From contig OX638352.1 of assembly GCA_951813545.1 (NCBI GenBank), positions 1,674,001 to 1,738,000 of the forward strand: a stretch of 64,000 bases of DNA. The letters are read 5' to 3'. The DNA is from an uncultured Poribacteria bacterium (GTDB lineage: Bacteria > Poribacteria > WGA-4E > WGA-3G). Below the pieces are notes generated by a model. The model was given only the letters and a program-made list of their open reading frames with translations. It searched no databases and was not told the origin of the DNA. A program made the translations under genes and the position numbers. Shown here piece after piece: positions 43,004 to 51,771 of this stretch; the stretch's first letter is position 1; each line of letters begins with the position of its first letter.

Positions 43004-44137
43004 CTATCGGGCAAAAATTTCTTGAGCGGCAGTGACACCCGCGCCAACCGGAATGTCATAACCAATCTCCACTAAACCTCGCTCAAAAGCAGAAATGGCA
43101 ACGATAACGTCATTCTCATTCATGCAACCGAGATGCGCAATCCGGACGATCTTTCCACTCAATTGACTCTGACCACCGGCATAGGTAATGCCATAAGTGT
43201 CTCGCATCAGATTAACAAAAGCCTTCCCATCAATTTCTGTAGGGAGACGGATTGAAGTTAAGGTATTCGCCGGGGATGCTGCAAAGAGAGGGAGTCCTAA
43301 TGCCTTAACTGCACTTCGGGTAGCAGATGCCAAAAGATTGTGACGGTCAATCGTCCTGCGGATACCCTCCACACAGATACGATCTAAGGCACATTGAAGT
43401 GCTGTCAGCAGCGTTATTGCGGGTGTGTAGGGGACAGAACCCTCTAACCCGCTTTCATACGCCTTGCGGAAGTCAAAGTAATATTTTGGAAGGTCCGAAC
43501 GTTCAATTGCATCCCATGCCCGCTGATTGAGCGCAACAAACGCTAAGCCGGGCGGTGTCATTAACCCTTTTTGCGAACAGGACACAACAACGTCCACACC
43601 CCAATTATCCATCTGTAAGTCATCTGCACCGAGTGCGCTAACGGCATCAACAACGAGGAGCGTCGGACGAACGCGCGTTAGGCATGCCAATGCTTCAATG
43701 TCGTGCAAAGCCCCCGTAGAGGTCTCACAGAGTGTTGCGAAAACCGCTCTCACATCGGGATGTTGTACTAAGAGTGTCTCAACTGCCTGTGGTTCAACAG
43801 AATTCCCCCATGTTACGTCAATCGGTATAACTTCGATACCGTAAGCGGTGCAGATTTCGCTCCACCGTTCTCCAAATTTGCCACTTCGAATTACAATTAC
43901 CTTGTCTCCACGGGACAAGAGATTGGCAACAGCACCTTCCATAGCACCAGTTCCGGATGATGTTAAAAAGAGGACATCGTTCTCAGTTTGAAAAACGTGT
44001 TTGAGTTTTTCGAGAACGTCTTTAATTAGGGCGACCGCAGCATCGCTGCGGTGATAATCAATCGGTTGTGCCATCGCCAATAACGCTTCAGGTGGGATCG
44101 GCGTGGGACCGGGTGTAAAAAGCCATTTCTTCTTCAT
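43004..44137 (-). CDS. Class V aminotransferase (alanine-glyoxylate/serine-pyruvate type)
   Basis: This encodes 377 residues from the ATG at 44137. The longer frame starts with TTG and adds eight residues. The start MKKKWLFTPGPTPIPPE is the usual first motif of the family. The PLP site is SCSQKGLMTPPGLA with the Schiff-base lysine, and LLVVDAVSALGADD holds the PLP aspartate. Likely substrates are alanine or serine with glyoxylate or pyruvate, which would fit the neighbouring 2-hydroxyacid dehydrogenase (inference). A phosphonate aminotransferase is less likely. Confidence 0.9.
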   Translation of the reverse strand: MKKKWLFTPGPTPIPPEALLAMAQPIDYHRSDAAVALIKDVLEKLKHVFQTENDVLFLTSSGTGAMEGAVANLLSRGDKVIVIRSGKFGERWSEICTAYGIEVIPIDVTWGNSVEPQAVETLLVQHPDVRAVFATLCETSTGALHDIEALACLTRVRPTLLVVDAVSALGADDLQMDNWGVDVVVSCSQKGLMTPPGLAFVALNQRAWDAIERSDLPKYYFDFRKAYESGLEGSVPYTPAITLLTALQCALDRICVEGIRRTIDRHNLLASATRSAVKALGLPLFAASPANTLTSIRLPTEIDGKAFVNLMRDTYGITYAGGQSQLSGKIVRIAHLGCMNENDVIVAISAFERGLVEIGYDIPVGAGVTAAQEIFAR

Positions 44138-44191
44138 GTATAGTGATCTCAACACGGGCAATATATCGCACGACTACGAACAGAGTGCACA

Positions 44192-44407
44192 TTAGGCGGT
44201 ATTGACAGCCACGACCGTTTTGCCTTCAACCTCTACAACAACCCATTCTTGGTCAAGGAGTTCACACAGACTCATAATTGCGGCACGTTGTCCTGTGCTA
44301 TCCATCGGCACTTCAATGGTGAGCGTAGCGAACTCTTCTCGCTGTATTTCACCCTGTTTATCGAATTTCATTGGTGTAATCTGAATTTTTCTCAATCTTG
44401 CATCCAT
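44192..44407 (-). CDS. Small hypothetical protein
   Basis: This encodes 71 residues starting MDARLRKIQITPMKFDKQGE, with AGGAGAG at good spacing. It contains beta-strand-like EEFATLTIEVPMD and EWVVVEVEGKTVVAVN. No signal peptide, no cysteines near each other, and no known family recognised. It precedes the aminotransferase gene by 54 bp on the same strand. Confidence 0.7.
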   Translation of the reverse strand: MDARLRKIQITPMKFDKQGEIQREEFATLTIEVPMDSTGQRAAIMSLCELLDQEWVVVEVEGKTVVAVNTA

Positions 44408-44485
44408 AATTTTCTCTCCTTTGTTTATGATAAATTTATGATAAATTTTAGAATTAATTGGACAGTGAACGTTTATAGAGATGCC

Positions 44486-44498
44486 GCCCCTACGGGGC
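44486..44498. repeat. GC-palindrome repeat family B, copy 3
   Basis: GCCCCTACGGGGC preceded by TATAGAGATGCC, in the 212-bp gap between the small gene and oxidoreductase 3. Confidence 0.65.
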
Positions 44499-44534
44499 TT
44501 AGATTTGGGTATGCTGTGTTTCTACACAGATACC

Positions 44535-44547
44535 GCCCCTACCGGGC
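44535..44547. repeat. GC-palindrome repeat family B, copy 4
   Basis: GCCCCTACCGGGC preceded by CTACACAGATACC, 49 bp after copy 3 and in the same orientation. Confidence 0.6.
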
Positions 44548-44619
44548 TATGTCTTGACCTTGGCAACGGTAAACTACGCGTAAATGTTCACTTATTTATA
44601 GAATTCACTATAGTTTCAA

Positions 44620-45630
44620 TTATACGTCGTCTATGAACGATGCGACATCAATGCATTCTCCACCACGGCGGGAAGACTCCCAACCTGCCAAAATAGGGGC
44701 TAAAGAGAAGAGTCCATCGTAATAATCGCTTTGCAAAAGGCTCGCATCTCCAGACTGGACAGCACGGACAAAGGTTTTATCCTGTTCCAACCACGGATCG
44801 AATTCGTCTGCTTGATAAAGCACCTCACCATTTACCACAATCCTATCGTATCCATAAATTTCAAGGCATCCGCCTTCATAGAAAATAGTAAACCGCGGTT
44901 CATCCTTTGGACCCGAACCGGCTGCGACAAAACTGAGCGTCATCGTCCCACCGTTCTCAAAGCAGTAATTGAAACTCGTAGAAAGCGCGTTCGCATAAGC
45001 GGGACGTTCACAATAAAATGCTTGGGCTTTGGCAACGTTCAATCCTGTCATGAAGCGGGTGTAATCTGTCGCGTGAACACCCCAATCAAGGGCACTACCA
45101 CCAGATTTATCCATCTCTTCCCACCATGTTTTGAGTCCACCACTTGTTGAAGGTGGTAAGCCTCCGAAACTCTGAAATCGGACATGCACAATGGACTTAT
45201 CAGTCAAATACCGACGCGCTTCTTGAAAGATTGGACGATACCGTTCGCGAAACCCAACGGTGCTGATAACCCCCGCTTGCTGAATGGCATCGTTGATTCG
45301 GTGTGCCACCTGCATCGTGAGTGCTTGCGGCTTTTCGCTGAAGATATGGATACCTTTCTGTGCAGCGGTTGCTTCAACATCGGTTCGTACATACGCCGGC
45401 ACGATAGAGTATAACACATCAATTGCTTCGGTGTCAAGCATTTCGTGGGCATCTTGATAGACGCTCGGAATCTTGAAGTGTGTCGCTGTTTCTTGTGCTG
45501 CCTGTAAGTTGCTATCGCACGCTGCAACGATGTCAACTGCATTTGTCTCCAATAGGTTCGGAATTCGAGTCCGATTCGCAAAATTTCCACATCCATAGAA
45601 AGCGACACGAACGCGTGATGTTTTTGCCAC
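44620..45630 (-). CDS. Gfo/Idh/MocA family oxidoreductase 3
   Basis: This encodes 336 residues. Rossmann motif: VAFYGCGNFANRTRIP. Family motif: FSEKPQALT. The C-terminal domain has GGSALDWGVHATDYTRFM with a probable catalytic His. TTTGGAGAAC precedes the ATG. It probably acts on a sugar or cyclitol with NAD(P). It stands alone between a repeat cluster and the secreted-protein region. Confidence 0.9.
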   Translation of the reverse strand: MAKTSRVRVAFYGCGNFANRTRIPNLLETNAVDIVAACDSNLQAAQETATHFKIPSVYQDAHEMLDTEAIDVLYSIVPAYVRTDVEATAAQKGIHIFSEKPQALTMQVAHRINDAIQQAGVISTVGFRERYRPIFQEARRYLTDKSIVHVRFQSFGGLPPSTSGGLKTWWEEMDKSGGSALDWGVHATDYTRFMTGLNVAKAQAFYCERPAYANALSTSFNYCFENGGTMTLSFVAAGSGPKDEPRFTIFYEGGCLEIYGYDRIVVNGEVLYQADEFDPWLEQDKTFVRAVQSGDASLLQSDYYDGLFSLAPILAGWESSRRGGECIDVASFIDDV

Positions 45631-45656
45631 GATAAACGTTCTCCAAATTTTTGAGA

Positions 45657-45722
45657 TTTTTTAATTATGGGTTCCCGAGCATCGTTCCACTTCGTTTCAC
45701 GGTGGTATCTGGTGAATCACGA
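45657..45722 (-). repeat. Leader-type dispersed repeat, copy 3
   Basis: Minus strand: GTGAAACGAAGTGGAACG ... GGGAACCCATAATTAAAAAA, 27 bp upstream of the oxidoreductase 3 ATG. Confidence 0.6.
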
Positions 45723-45764
45723 TTAGGTTAAGGAAATATAGGCTTTTAATTCTGTTCGCTCCGC

Positions 45765-47549
45765 TTAATCCTGCCCGAAACGCGAGGCGACGAGCACTAA
45801 ATCTTGGATATTTACGACGCCATCACCATTCACATCTGCAGGATTCGCCCCAGTTTGTCCAAAATTCGAGGCGACGAGCACTAAATCTTGGATATTTACG
45901 ACACCATCACCGTTTATATCCTCTATTATTTGTGGCACAACAGGTGTGAATTCCCATAAGAGAATCGTGCCGTCAGCACTTCCACTGGCAAGCGTCCCAC
46001 CATCCCGAGAGCGCGCGAGCGTATTCACTCCCAACGTATGCCCCGTGCGGGTCGAATGGAGTTCTCCAGTCTGTGTATCCCACAACCGAATGGTATTGTC
46101 CCAACTTCCACTCGCAAGCATCTTAGCATCTGGAAAGAACACAACGGACTTGACACGAAACTTATGCCCAATGAGGGTCGCGTAGGATTGTTCCGTCTGT
46201 ACATCCCACAATCGAACTGTGTTATCTCGACTTCCGCTGGCAAGTGTCCCACCATCCGGACTAAACGCCACAGAATCAACAGGACGTGAATGCCCCCTCA
46301 AAGTTGCTTGGCGTTCTCTGCTTTCTACATCCCACAAGTGAATTGTATTGTCTTGGCCGCCACTGGCAAGCGTACGACTATCTGGACTGAACGTTACAGA
46401 ATAGACATTGGCACCGGTTCTGAAAGTCGCCTTGTGCTCACCCGTATCCGCATCCCACAAACGGACTGTGCTATCCCAACTCCCACTCGCCAATGTGCTA
46501 CCGTCTGGACTGAACATGATCGATTCAACACCAAACTTATGGCTTGTGATAGGCTCCTTGGGTTGGCGAGCGTGTACATCCCATAATCGAATTGCGGTAT
46601 CCGGTTTCGCGCCTCCGCTGGCGAGGGTTTCACCATCTGGACTGAACGCAACAGCAAAGACACGCCCTCCATGTCCTGTGAGTGTATCCTGGAGTTGTCC
46701 AGTGTCCGCGTTCCACAAACGAATTGCCTTACCATCGTCTACACTTGCGAAACTTCTTCCATCAGGAGCAAACGCAATATCATTAATCGGAAAAGTATGT
46801 CCGGTGAGGGTAGATTTGTGTTGGAAGGTGGTATAATCCCAAAATTGAATTACTTGGTCATTACCGGAACTGGCAAGCGTCCGTCCATCTGAACTGAATG
46901 TAACAGACGTGACCGAATCTGTATGCTTTGTGCGGGTTGCCCTGTGTCCAAAAGTATTTGGATCCCACAATCGAATCGTGTTATCTTCGCTCCCACTCGC
47001 AAGTGTGCGCCCATCCGGACTGAATGCAACGGAAGTAACAGCCCCGCTATGTCCTCTGACGGTTGTTATATGCTCACCGGTATCCGTATCCCACAATCGA
47101 ACCGTTTTGTCTAAACTGCCACTTGCCAGTAAGTTAATCTGTGGCGAAAACGCGATGGAAGTAATATCGTTTCTGTGTCCTTCAAGCGTCAATTTGTGCT
47201 CGCCTGTATGCGGGTCCCATAACTGAATTGTGTTGTCCGAACTTCCGCTCGCAAGCGTGTCACCATCAGCGGAAAATGCGACGACCAAAACCCGCTCTGT
47301 ATGTCCGATGAGCAAGTCTATTTCTTGATGGCTGTCCCCATTGTAAAGCCAGATGCCGATGGAACTGGAAACCGCGAGCAGCCTGCCATCAGGAGAATAC
47401 GCGATGTTTCCTGTTATTACACCTTTACCGAGGCGCGCTCTGGCACCCTCGGGTAAATTCCATTGGGTATAATCCTGCGCAGAAACGTTCGCGTGGAACA
47501 GTGTAAAAAGCAAAAGCAGCGTCAAAATCAAAAATCGTGTCAGTCTCAT
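45765..47549 (-). CDS. Secreted WD40 beta-propeller with tandem dockerin-like motifs
   Basis: This encodes 594 residues from the ATG at 47549, with GGAG nine bases upstream. The signal peptide is RFLILTLLLLFTLFHANVSA. About a dozen regular WD40 blades follow (VAFSPDGRTLASGSEDNTIRLWD), enough for nearly two propellers. The C-terminus carries two copies of D(I/V)NGDGVVNIQDLVLVAS, the calcium-binding repeat of type I dockerins. It starts with WNLPEGARARLGKG, echoing TWALPEGAIARFGKG in the three WD40 genes at the window start. The dockerin may anchor it to a cohesin partner. None is in the window. Confidence 0.92.
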   Translation of the reverse strand: MRLTRFLILTLLLLFTLFHANVSAQDYTQWNLPEGARARLGKGVITGNIAYSPDGRLLAVSSSIGIWLYNGDSHQEIDLLIGHTERVLVVAFSADGDTLASGSSDNTIQLWDPHTGEHKLTLEGHRNDITSIAFSPQINLLASGSLDKTVRLWDTDTGEHITTVRGHSGAVTSVAFSPDGRTLASGSEDNTIRLWDPNTFGHRATRTKHTDSVTSVTFSSDGRTLASSGNDQVIQFWDYTTFQHKSTLTGHTFPINDIAFAPDGRSFASVDDGKAIRLWNADTGQLQDTLTGHGGRVFAVAFSPDGETLASGGAKPDTAIRLWDVHARQPKEPITSHKFGVESIMFSPDGSTLASGSWDSTVRLWDADTGEHKATFRTGANVYSVTFSPDSRTLASGGQDNTIHLWDVESRERQATLRGHSRPVDSVAFSPDGGTLASGSRDNTVRLWDVQTEQSYATLIGHKFRVKSVVFFPDAKMLASGSWDNTIRLWDTQTGELHSTRTGHTLGVNTLARSRDGGTLASGSADGTILLWEFTPVVPQIIEDINGDGVVNIQDLVLVASNFGQTGANPADVNGDGVVNIQDLVLVASRFGQD

Positions 47550-47592
47550 TAGGAAAACTCCTCGCACTTAAAAAACACCTACTGGAACAATC

Positions 47593-48483
47593 TTACTCCC
47601 GCCATGGCGGCACCGTCCATGTGTTGAACCATTCCCATTTCCAGATAATCTGCTTCATCGGCATATCAACCTCATATTCTATGCCTGCGGTGAAAGGAAG
47701 AAGGCACGACCTATCACCGACGATGGCACGCATCGACTCAATAAACGCCATTTCGTCGGTGACGTTTGGGGGCCAATGCCCTGCCGGTATCGGGTCGGAT
47801 TTCCGATCAGTCCGATAATGTGTCGGTATGACGAAACGAGGCTGAATCAACTCCACCAATTCAATGAGGCGAGGCGCGAGTCCGGCACGGAGACCGAGTT
47901 TCATATGGATCAGGAAATCTACCTTGTCCCGGAGATTTGCTAACGCTGGATAAGGCTCATGCAAGTCGCCGGTGTGTAAAATCGAGATATTTTTTTCAGT
48001 GTGCGTTATCAGATAGCCGTTTGTCGGAATATCTGGTGTTTGATTCTCGCCACTCTCAACAGTCTCGACCTGTATATCACCGAGATCAAGTGTATCTGAA
48101 CCCTGAAACGCGCGCGATGTGCCCTGATTTTCGTTGAGATGTTTGGGATAGAGAACCTGAACTTTATCAGCGGGGACATGTTTCGTAATCGGTAGGTCGC
48201 GTTCAAATGCGGCATCCCCATATTTTTCAGCGATGGGTTCTGCCGGTGTAATGCATCCGGGATTGACGAAGAGTTTCTTAAAACGCTCGCCGCGACATAA
48301 CTTCCGCAAGGTTGCGGGGTGGCAATGGTCGAAATGCTCGTGGGAGATGAAGATGTAGTCATATATGGGTTCGGCATCCGCTAAGTTCTGATCGAACAGG
48401 TACGGATCGAACGCAATATTGACATCACCGAAACAAGCGTCAAACGCGCCGCATCCCCACCATCTCAAAAATATGTTTTCCAT
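47593..48483 (-). CDS. MBL-fold metal-dependent hydrolase
   Basis: This encodes 296 residues from the ATG at 48483, which overlaps the upstream stop as TAATG. The metallo-beta-lactamase motif is SHEHFDHCHPA (HxHxDH). Further metal ligands are in ILHTGDLHEP and VIPTHYRTD. It resembles UlaG/RomA-type hydrolases. Substrate is unknown. An in-frame extension upstream overlaps the preceding gene and was rejected. Confidence 0.88.
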   Translation of the reverse strand: MENIFLRWWGCGAFDACFGDVNIAFDPYLFDQNLADAEPIYDYIFISHEHFDHCHPATLRKLCRGERFKKLFVNPGCITPAEPIAEKYGDAAFERDLPITKHVPADKVQVLYPKHLNENQGTSRAFQGSDTLDLGDIQVETVESGENQTPDIPTNGYLITHTEKNISILHTGDLHEPYPALANLRDKVDFLIHMKLGLRAGLAPRLIELVELIQPRFVIPTHYRTDRKSDPIPAGHWPPNVTDEMAFIESMRAIVGDRSCLLPFTAGIEYEVDMPMKQIIWKWEWFNTWTVPPWRE

Positions 48484-48767
48484 TATGCCGTCCGCGTTAA
48501 TCGCTGTTGCCACTTCTCTCTCTCCTTGCGCAGCCACGCGATACTGTCGCGCATATCCTCCCGATCCGCCCACATTCCGAAGCAAGGCAGATTAGCAAAG
48601 TCTTCAGACTCATTAGAATCGGTGTTTTGGTCATCATCTTTGTTAACAGGAACTGGATCGACAGACTCTATTTTTACGCGGACTTCAGTTCCCTCGGGCA
48701 ACGAGAGCGGATTGGATAATATAATGTGCCCATTGATTACCTTACCTCCCTCTATTATTAAAGCCAT
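48483..48767 (-). CDS. AbrB/DUF104-type antitoxin-like protein
   Basis: This encodes 94 residues from the ATG at 48767, which GGAGG precedes. The earlier GTG lies within the ribosome site. The N-terminal GGKVINGHIILSNPLSLPEGTEVRVKIE is a short beta-barrel-like unit common in small antitoxins. The C-terminal FGMWADREDMRDSIAWLRKERE is a toxin-wrapping type helix. No PIN or other toxin gene follows. Instead the MBL hydrolase gene is coupled by a TAATG overlap. It may be an orphan antitoxin. Confidence 0.65.
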   Translation of the reverse strand: MALIIEGGKVINGHIILSNPLSLPEGTEVRVKIESVDPVPVNKDDDQNTDSNESEDFANLPCFGMWADREDMRDSIAWLRKEREKWQQRLTRTA

Positions 48768-48827
48768 TTTTTCCTCCACTCTGAATCTGCTTCGCTTAAA
48801 TTAGGTGTCACCGCTAAAGAACCGTGA

Positions 48828-50696
48828 TTACTTCAGCAACCACATTTTCCGAACACTGTGGGTATCGCCTGCCTTGAATTGATAGAAATAGATGCCACTG
48901 GCGACAGTTTCTCCGTCTCGGTTTTTGCCATCCCAGTAGAGCACTTTTTCGCCGTGTGGCTGATGTCCGAGGTTAAAGTCGCGAACCAGTTCACCATTTT
49001 GGGAATAGATTGAAATCTGGACATCGCTGGATTCAAAGAGTTGGTAGGGAATCCATGTTTCAGGATTGAAGGGATTGGGATAGTTTTGGAAGACTTCGGC
49101 AGCTTTGACTTTGCCCCATGTTGTGCTCAGTTTTCCAGTCGGCTCAACCGCTACCGTTACCGTTCCGCCCTCAACGAAAGTAAAGAGGGTTTTATTCTGC
49201 TTCGGGAGTGAGAGGTCATGATAAGTGTCTACAGTGCCTGAGGGCCACTCCAAGGTGACAGAATCAATTTGATAAGCGGATGAGAGCCCGAATTCAAGTT
49301 CCAAACTATCGCCACCCAAGAAACCTGTACCGCAGATTAACTCTTGTGTCTGAACAAGGTTGTCGGTTACCACGGTAACTCTGGTGCCGATCCCGTCGCG
49401 GTTGCTTTTTGTTCCACGCAACCGAAACTTCGTCCAATTGCTGTCTGACTTTTCGGGGAACCCTGTATTTGGGTTGACATCGTTCTGGAGAAGGGTATTA
49501 CCGGTGTTATTGACGACGTAAAAATCGACATCGCCATCGTTATCAAAATCACCAGCGGTTGCACCACGTGCGACAGCATCAACGGTGACATTGAGAGCGT
49601 CTGCGCGGTCAACAAATTGTCCGTTTTGATTGTGATAGAGGCGGTTACGATTGGTTTTCTGTGAGCCATCAACATCGCCGTTGACAACGTATAAGTCGCG
49701 AAAACCGTCGTTATCATAATCAACAAAACTGGCATACCATCCGACACCTTCGTTTGCGACACCAACAGCCTCAGCAACGTTCGTGAAGGTGCCATCTCCG
49801 TTATTACGCCAGAGGAGATCGGCATCATAGTTGGTGATGAAAAAGTCTAAATCAGCGTCGTTATCATAGTCGCCGACGCAGAGCCCCATCGCGCCTGTTG
49901 GTTTCCCGTTGACTTCGGTTACGATGCCGGACTGTTCCGAAACATCAGCAAAGGTGCCATCGCCTCTGTTGTGATAGAGTTTGTCAGGACCGTGATCGTT
50001 TGCGACGAAAAGGTCTGCCCAAGTATCGCCGTCGTAGTCGAAGAAGATTGCGCCCCAAGCGATTCCGTCATCTTCAACTCCAGCGATTTTTGTAACTTCC
50101 TCAAAGGTGCCATTGCCTCTGTTTCGATAGAGGATGTTGGTTTTTGGGGCGGGATTTGGGTTTAAGAGGGAGGGCGATCGTCCCCAATTAGCGACGTAGA
50201 TGTCCAGCCAACCGTCGTGATCATAATCAGCGATTACGGGACCAGTGCCGTGTTTTTCGTCACCGACACCAGCTTGCTGTGTTACATCTGTGAAAGTCCC
50301 ATCTCCGTTGTTGTGATAGAGATAATTGGGACCGGCACACGTAACATAGAGGTCTCGCCAACCGTCGTTGTTGTAGTCAAACCAGACACACCCACGTCCT
50401 CGTGGTGTGTTTGCGATGCCTGCCTTGACCGCTACGTCCGTGAATGTTCCATCACCATTATTGTGGTAAAGGGCATTGGGTAAGCCGCCATCACCGACAA
50501 CGAAGATGTCAAGCCAGCAGCCATCGTTATCATAATCTACAGCGGCGGTCCCGGGACCAAACCAAGCCCCGGATTCCGCATCGACGGGTGTTTCACGTTG
50601 ATAGACATTTGCGGTGTGACTGACATCCTTGAAGGTGGATGCCGCGAGTACGGAAACACCAAAGAATATAAAAAAGATAATCAGACAATACCGCAT
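48828..50696 (-). CDS. Secreted CRTAC1-like FG-GAP/ASPIC-UnbV protein with FlgD-type C-terminus
   Basis: This encodes 622 residues. Signal peptide: YCLIIFFIFFGVSVLAA. Seven FG-GAP/VCBS blades (VDYDNDGWRDLYV type) form an integrin-like propeller with calcium loops. The ASPIC/UnbV domain follows (RDGIGTRVTVVTDN, LEWPSGTVDTY). The end has YPNPFNPETWIPYQL and a FlgD-like Ig fold closing in GIYFYQFKAG, the layout of type IX-type sorting domains. A segment VEPTGKLSTTWGKVKA joins the two parts and also occurs at the C-terminus of the next gene. Surface location is likely. Confidence 0.9.
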   Translation of the reverse strand: MRYCLIIFFIFFGVSVLAASTFKDVSHTANVYQRETPVDAESGAWFGPGTAAVDYDNDGCWLDIFVVGDGGLPNALYHNNGDGTFTDVAVKAGIANTPRGRGCVWFDYNNDGWRDLYVTCAGPNYLYHNNGDGTFTDVTQQAGVGDEKHGTGPVIADYDHDGWLDIYVANWGRSPSLLNPNPAPKTNILYRNRGNGTFEEVTKIAGVEDDGIAWGAIFFDYDGDTWADLFVANDHGPDKLYHNRGDGTFADVSEQSGIVTEVNGKPTGAMGLCVGDYDNDADLDFFITNYDADLLWRNNGDGTFTNVAEAVGVANEGVGWYASFVDYDNDGFRDLYVVNGDVDGSQKTNRNRLYHNQNGQFVDRADALNVTVDAVARGATAGDFDNDGDVDFYVVNNTGNTLLQNDVNPNTGFPEKSDSNWTKFRLRGTKSNRDGIGTRVTVVTDNLVQTQELICGTGFLGGDSLELEFGLSSAYQIDSVTLEWPSGTVDTYHDLSLPKQNKTLFTFVEGGTVTVAVEPTGKLSTTWGKVKAAEVFQNYPNPFNPETWIPYQLFESSDVQISIYSQNGELVRDFNLGHQPHGEKVLYWDGKNRDGETVASGIYFYQFKAGDTHSVRKMWLLK

Positions 50697-50712
50697 AAGT
50701 TTGTGTCCATTC

Positions 50713-51501
50713 TTAATACTGAGTTTTTACTGCCGCCCAAGTTGTCGTCGCTTTGCCACCGGGTTCAACAGGGAAAGGGTTGAGATTATCGTTGAAGTAT
50801 TCGTATTCGACCTCCAAGTTCCCCGCACCTGCAGCAACACCAGCGTAAATTCCGAGCCACAAGGGTGGAGTCAGTTCAAAGTCACCTTGTCCAATATCCA
50901 TCCAATCCTTATCATCCACTGCTTTATACCAAGCAGTGTATGTATCGCCCTCTTTTTTAAGTCGGAGGGACATTTCGATGTCACCCCAATCACCAAATCT
51001 CCATTGGATATCAGGCGGCCCCATCCCGGCTTGCTTAGTTTGATACTGAATATGCCCTTTTGCTCCTTCATCTCGCGACCAGAATTTAATGGTTACCCAA
51101 TTATCATCCTTCGGGCTTTTTACGACCAATCCATTAACGCCAGAACTGGTATCCCATTTGGCGAAAAAGTGGGTTTCGACATCAAACATATCCGTATCGG
51201 TTTCCTGATACAAGAAATGCGACATGTCGTTTGCCCAGAGATTCCGGTTCGGTTCGCTGTCAATATACAGGAAATTTTCACGAGTGTCACCGACATCCCA
51301 TTTCGGGGGTTCGTTTTGCCATTTCCAATTTGGATTCTGTAATTTGCCTTTCTCAAACGGATCACCGAATGAATCTTCTGCGACCGCAACGCCTCCGAAA
51401 AGGAAGATGAGAAGACATACACTAATACTATATTTCAAAATTCTTTCAAATTTTGGCGCAGCTTGCCAGCCAAAATTCGCTGTTAAAAGTACGGTTTGCA
51501 T
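50713..51501 (-). CDS. Exported DUF1349-like concanavalin-fold protein
   Basis: This encodes up to 262 residues. The signal peptide is YSISVCLLIFLFGGVAVA, preceded by about 23 residues if the ATG at 51501 is used. A TTG at 51438 would start just before the signal. The mature part (ANDMSHFLYQETDTDMFDVETHF, GLVVKSPKDDNWVTIKFW, GIYAGVAAGAG) fits the DUF1349 jelly-roll. The C-terminus is VEPGGKATTTWAAVKTQY. The 5' coding region contains a 9-bp inverted repeat (51449-51457/51469-51477). It is encoded 16 bp upstream of the CRTAC1-like gene and is probably cotranscribed with it. Confidence 0.82.
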   Translation of the reverse strand: MQTVLLTANFGWQAAPKFERILKYSISVCLLIFLFGGVAVAEDSFGDPFEKGKLQNPNWKWQNEPPKWDVGDTRENFLYIDSEPNRNLWANDMSHFLYQETDTDMFDVETHFFAKWDTSSGVNGLVVKSPKDDNWVTIKFWSRDEGAKGHIQYQTKQAGMGPPDIQWRFGDWGDIEMSLRLKKEGDTYTAWYKAVDDKDWMDIGQGDFELTPPLWLGIYAGVAAGAGNLEVEYEYFNDNLNPFPVEPGGKATTTWAAVKTQY

Positions 51502-51528
51502 AAATTTGTTTGTAACCTCCTACCCTTA

Positions 51529-51557
51529 ATTTTAAAATAGATTGTCGAGATTGTCAA
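51529..51557 (-). promoter_or_regulatory. Promoter of the DUF1349/CRTAC1 unit
   Basis: Minus strand TTGACA (51557-51552), 17-bp spacer, TAAAAT (51534-51529). It lies 28 bp from the ATG at 51501. Confidence 0.7.
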
Positions 51558-51702
51558 GGTAAATTAGAGTATGAGTAGGGCTATTCAGTTTTAGAAATTT
51601 ATGGGACTGTTCAGGGTAACGGGCAATAACAGTCTTCCATTACAAGTAGGCATGTTTATAGTAGGACGATTCATCGCATGTCCTAAACGTGTGTTGACAG
51701 GA

Positions 51703-51746
51703 GTCAAGGCACCCACTACCTAAAGGCAGGGGCTTGTGCTTCGTAG
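51703..51746 (-). ncRNA. Right end / omega RNA 3' part, copy 2
   Basis: Minus strand: CTACGAAGCACAAGCCCC, then the CTGCCTTTAGGTAG hairpin, ending TTGAC. One arm differs from copy 1 (GGTAG for GGCAG), leaving a G-U pair. Confidence 0.55.
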
Positions 51747-51771
51747 CAGTTAGCGTTTCCGAGGAAACGTC

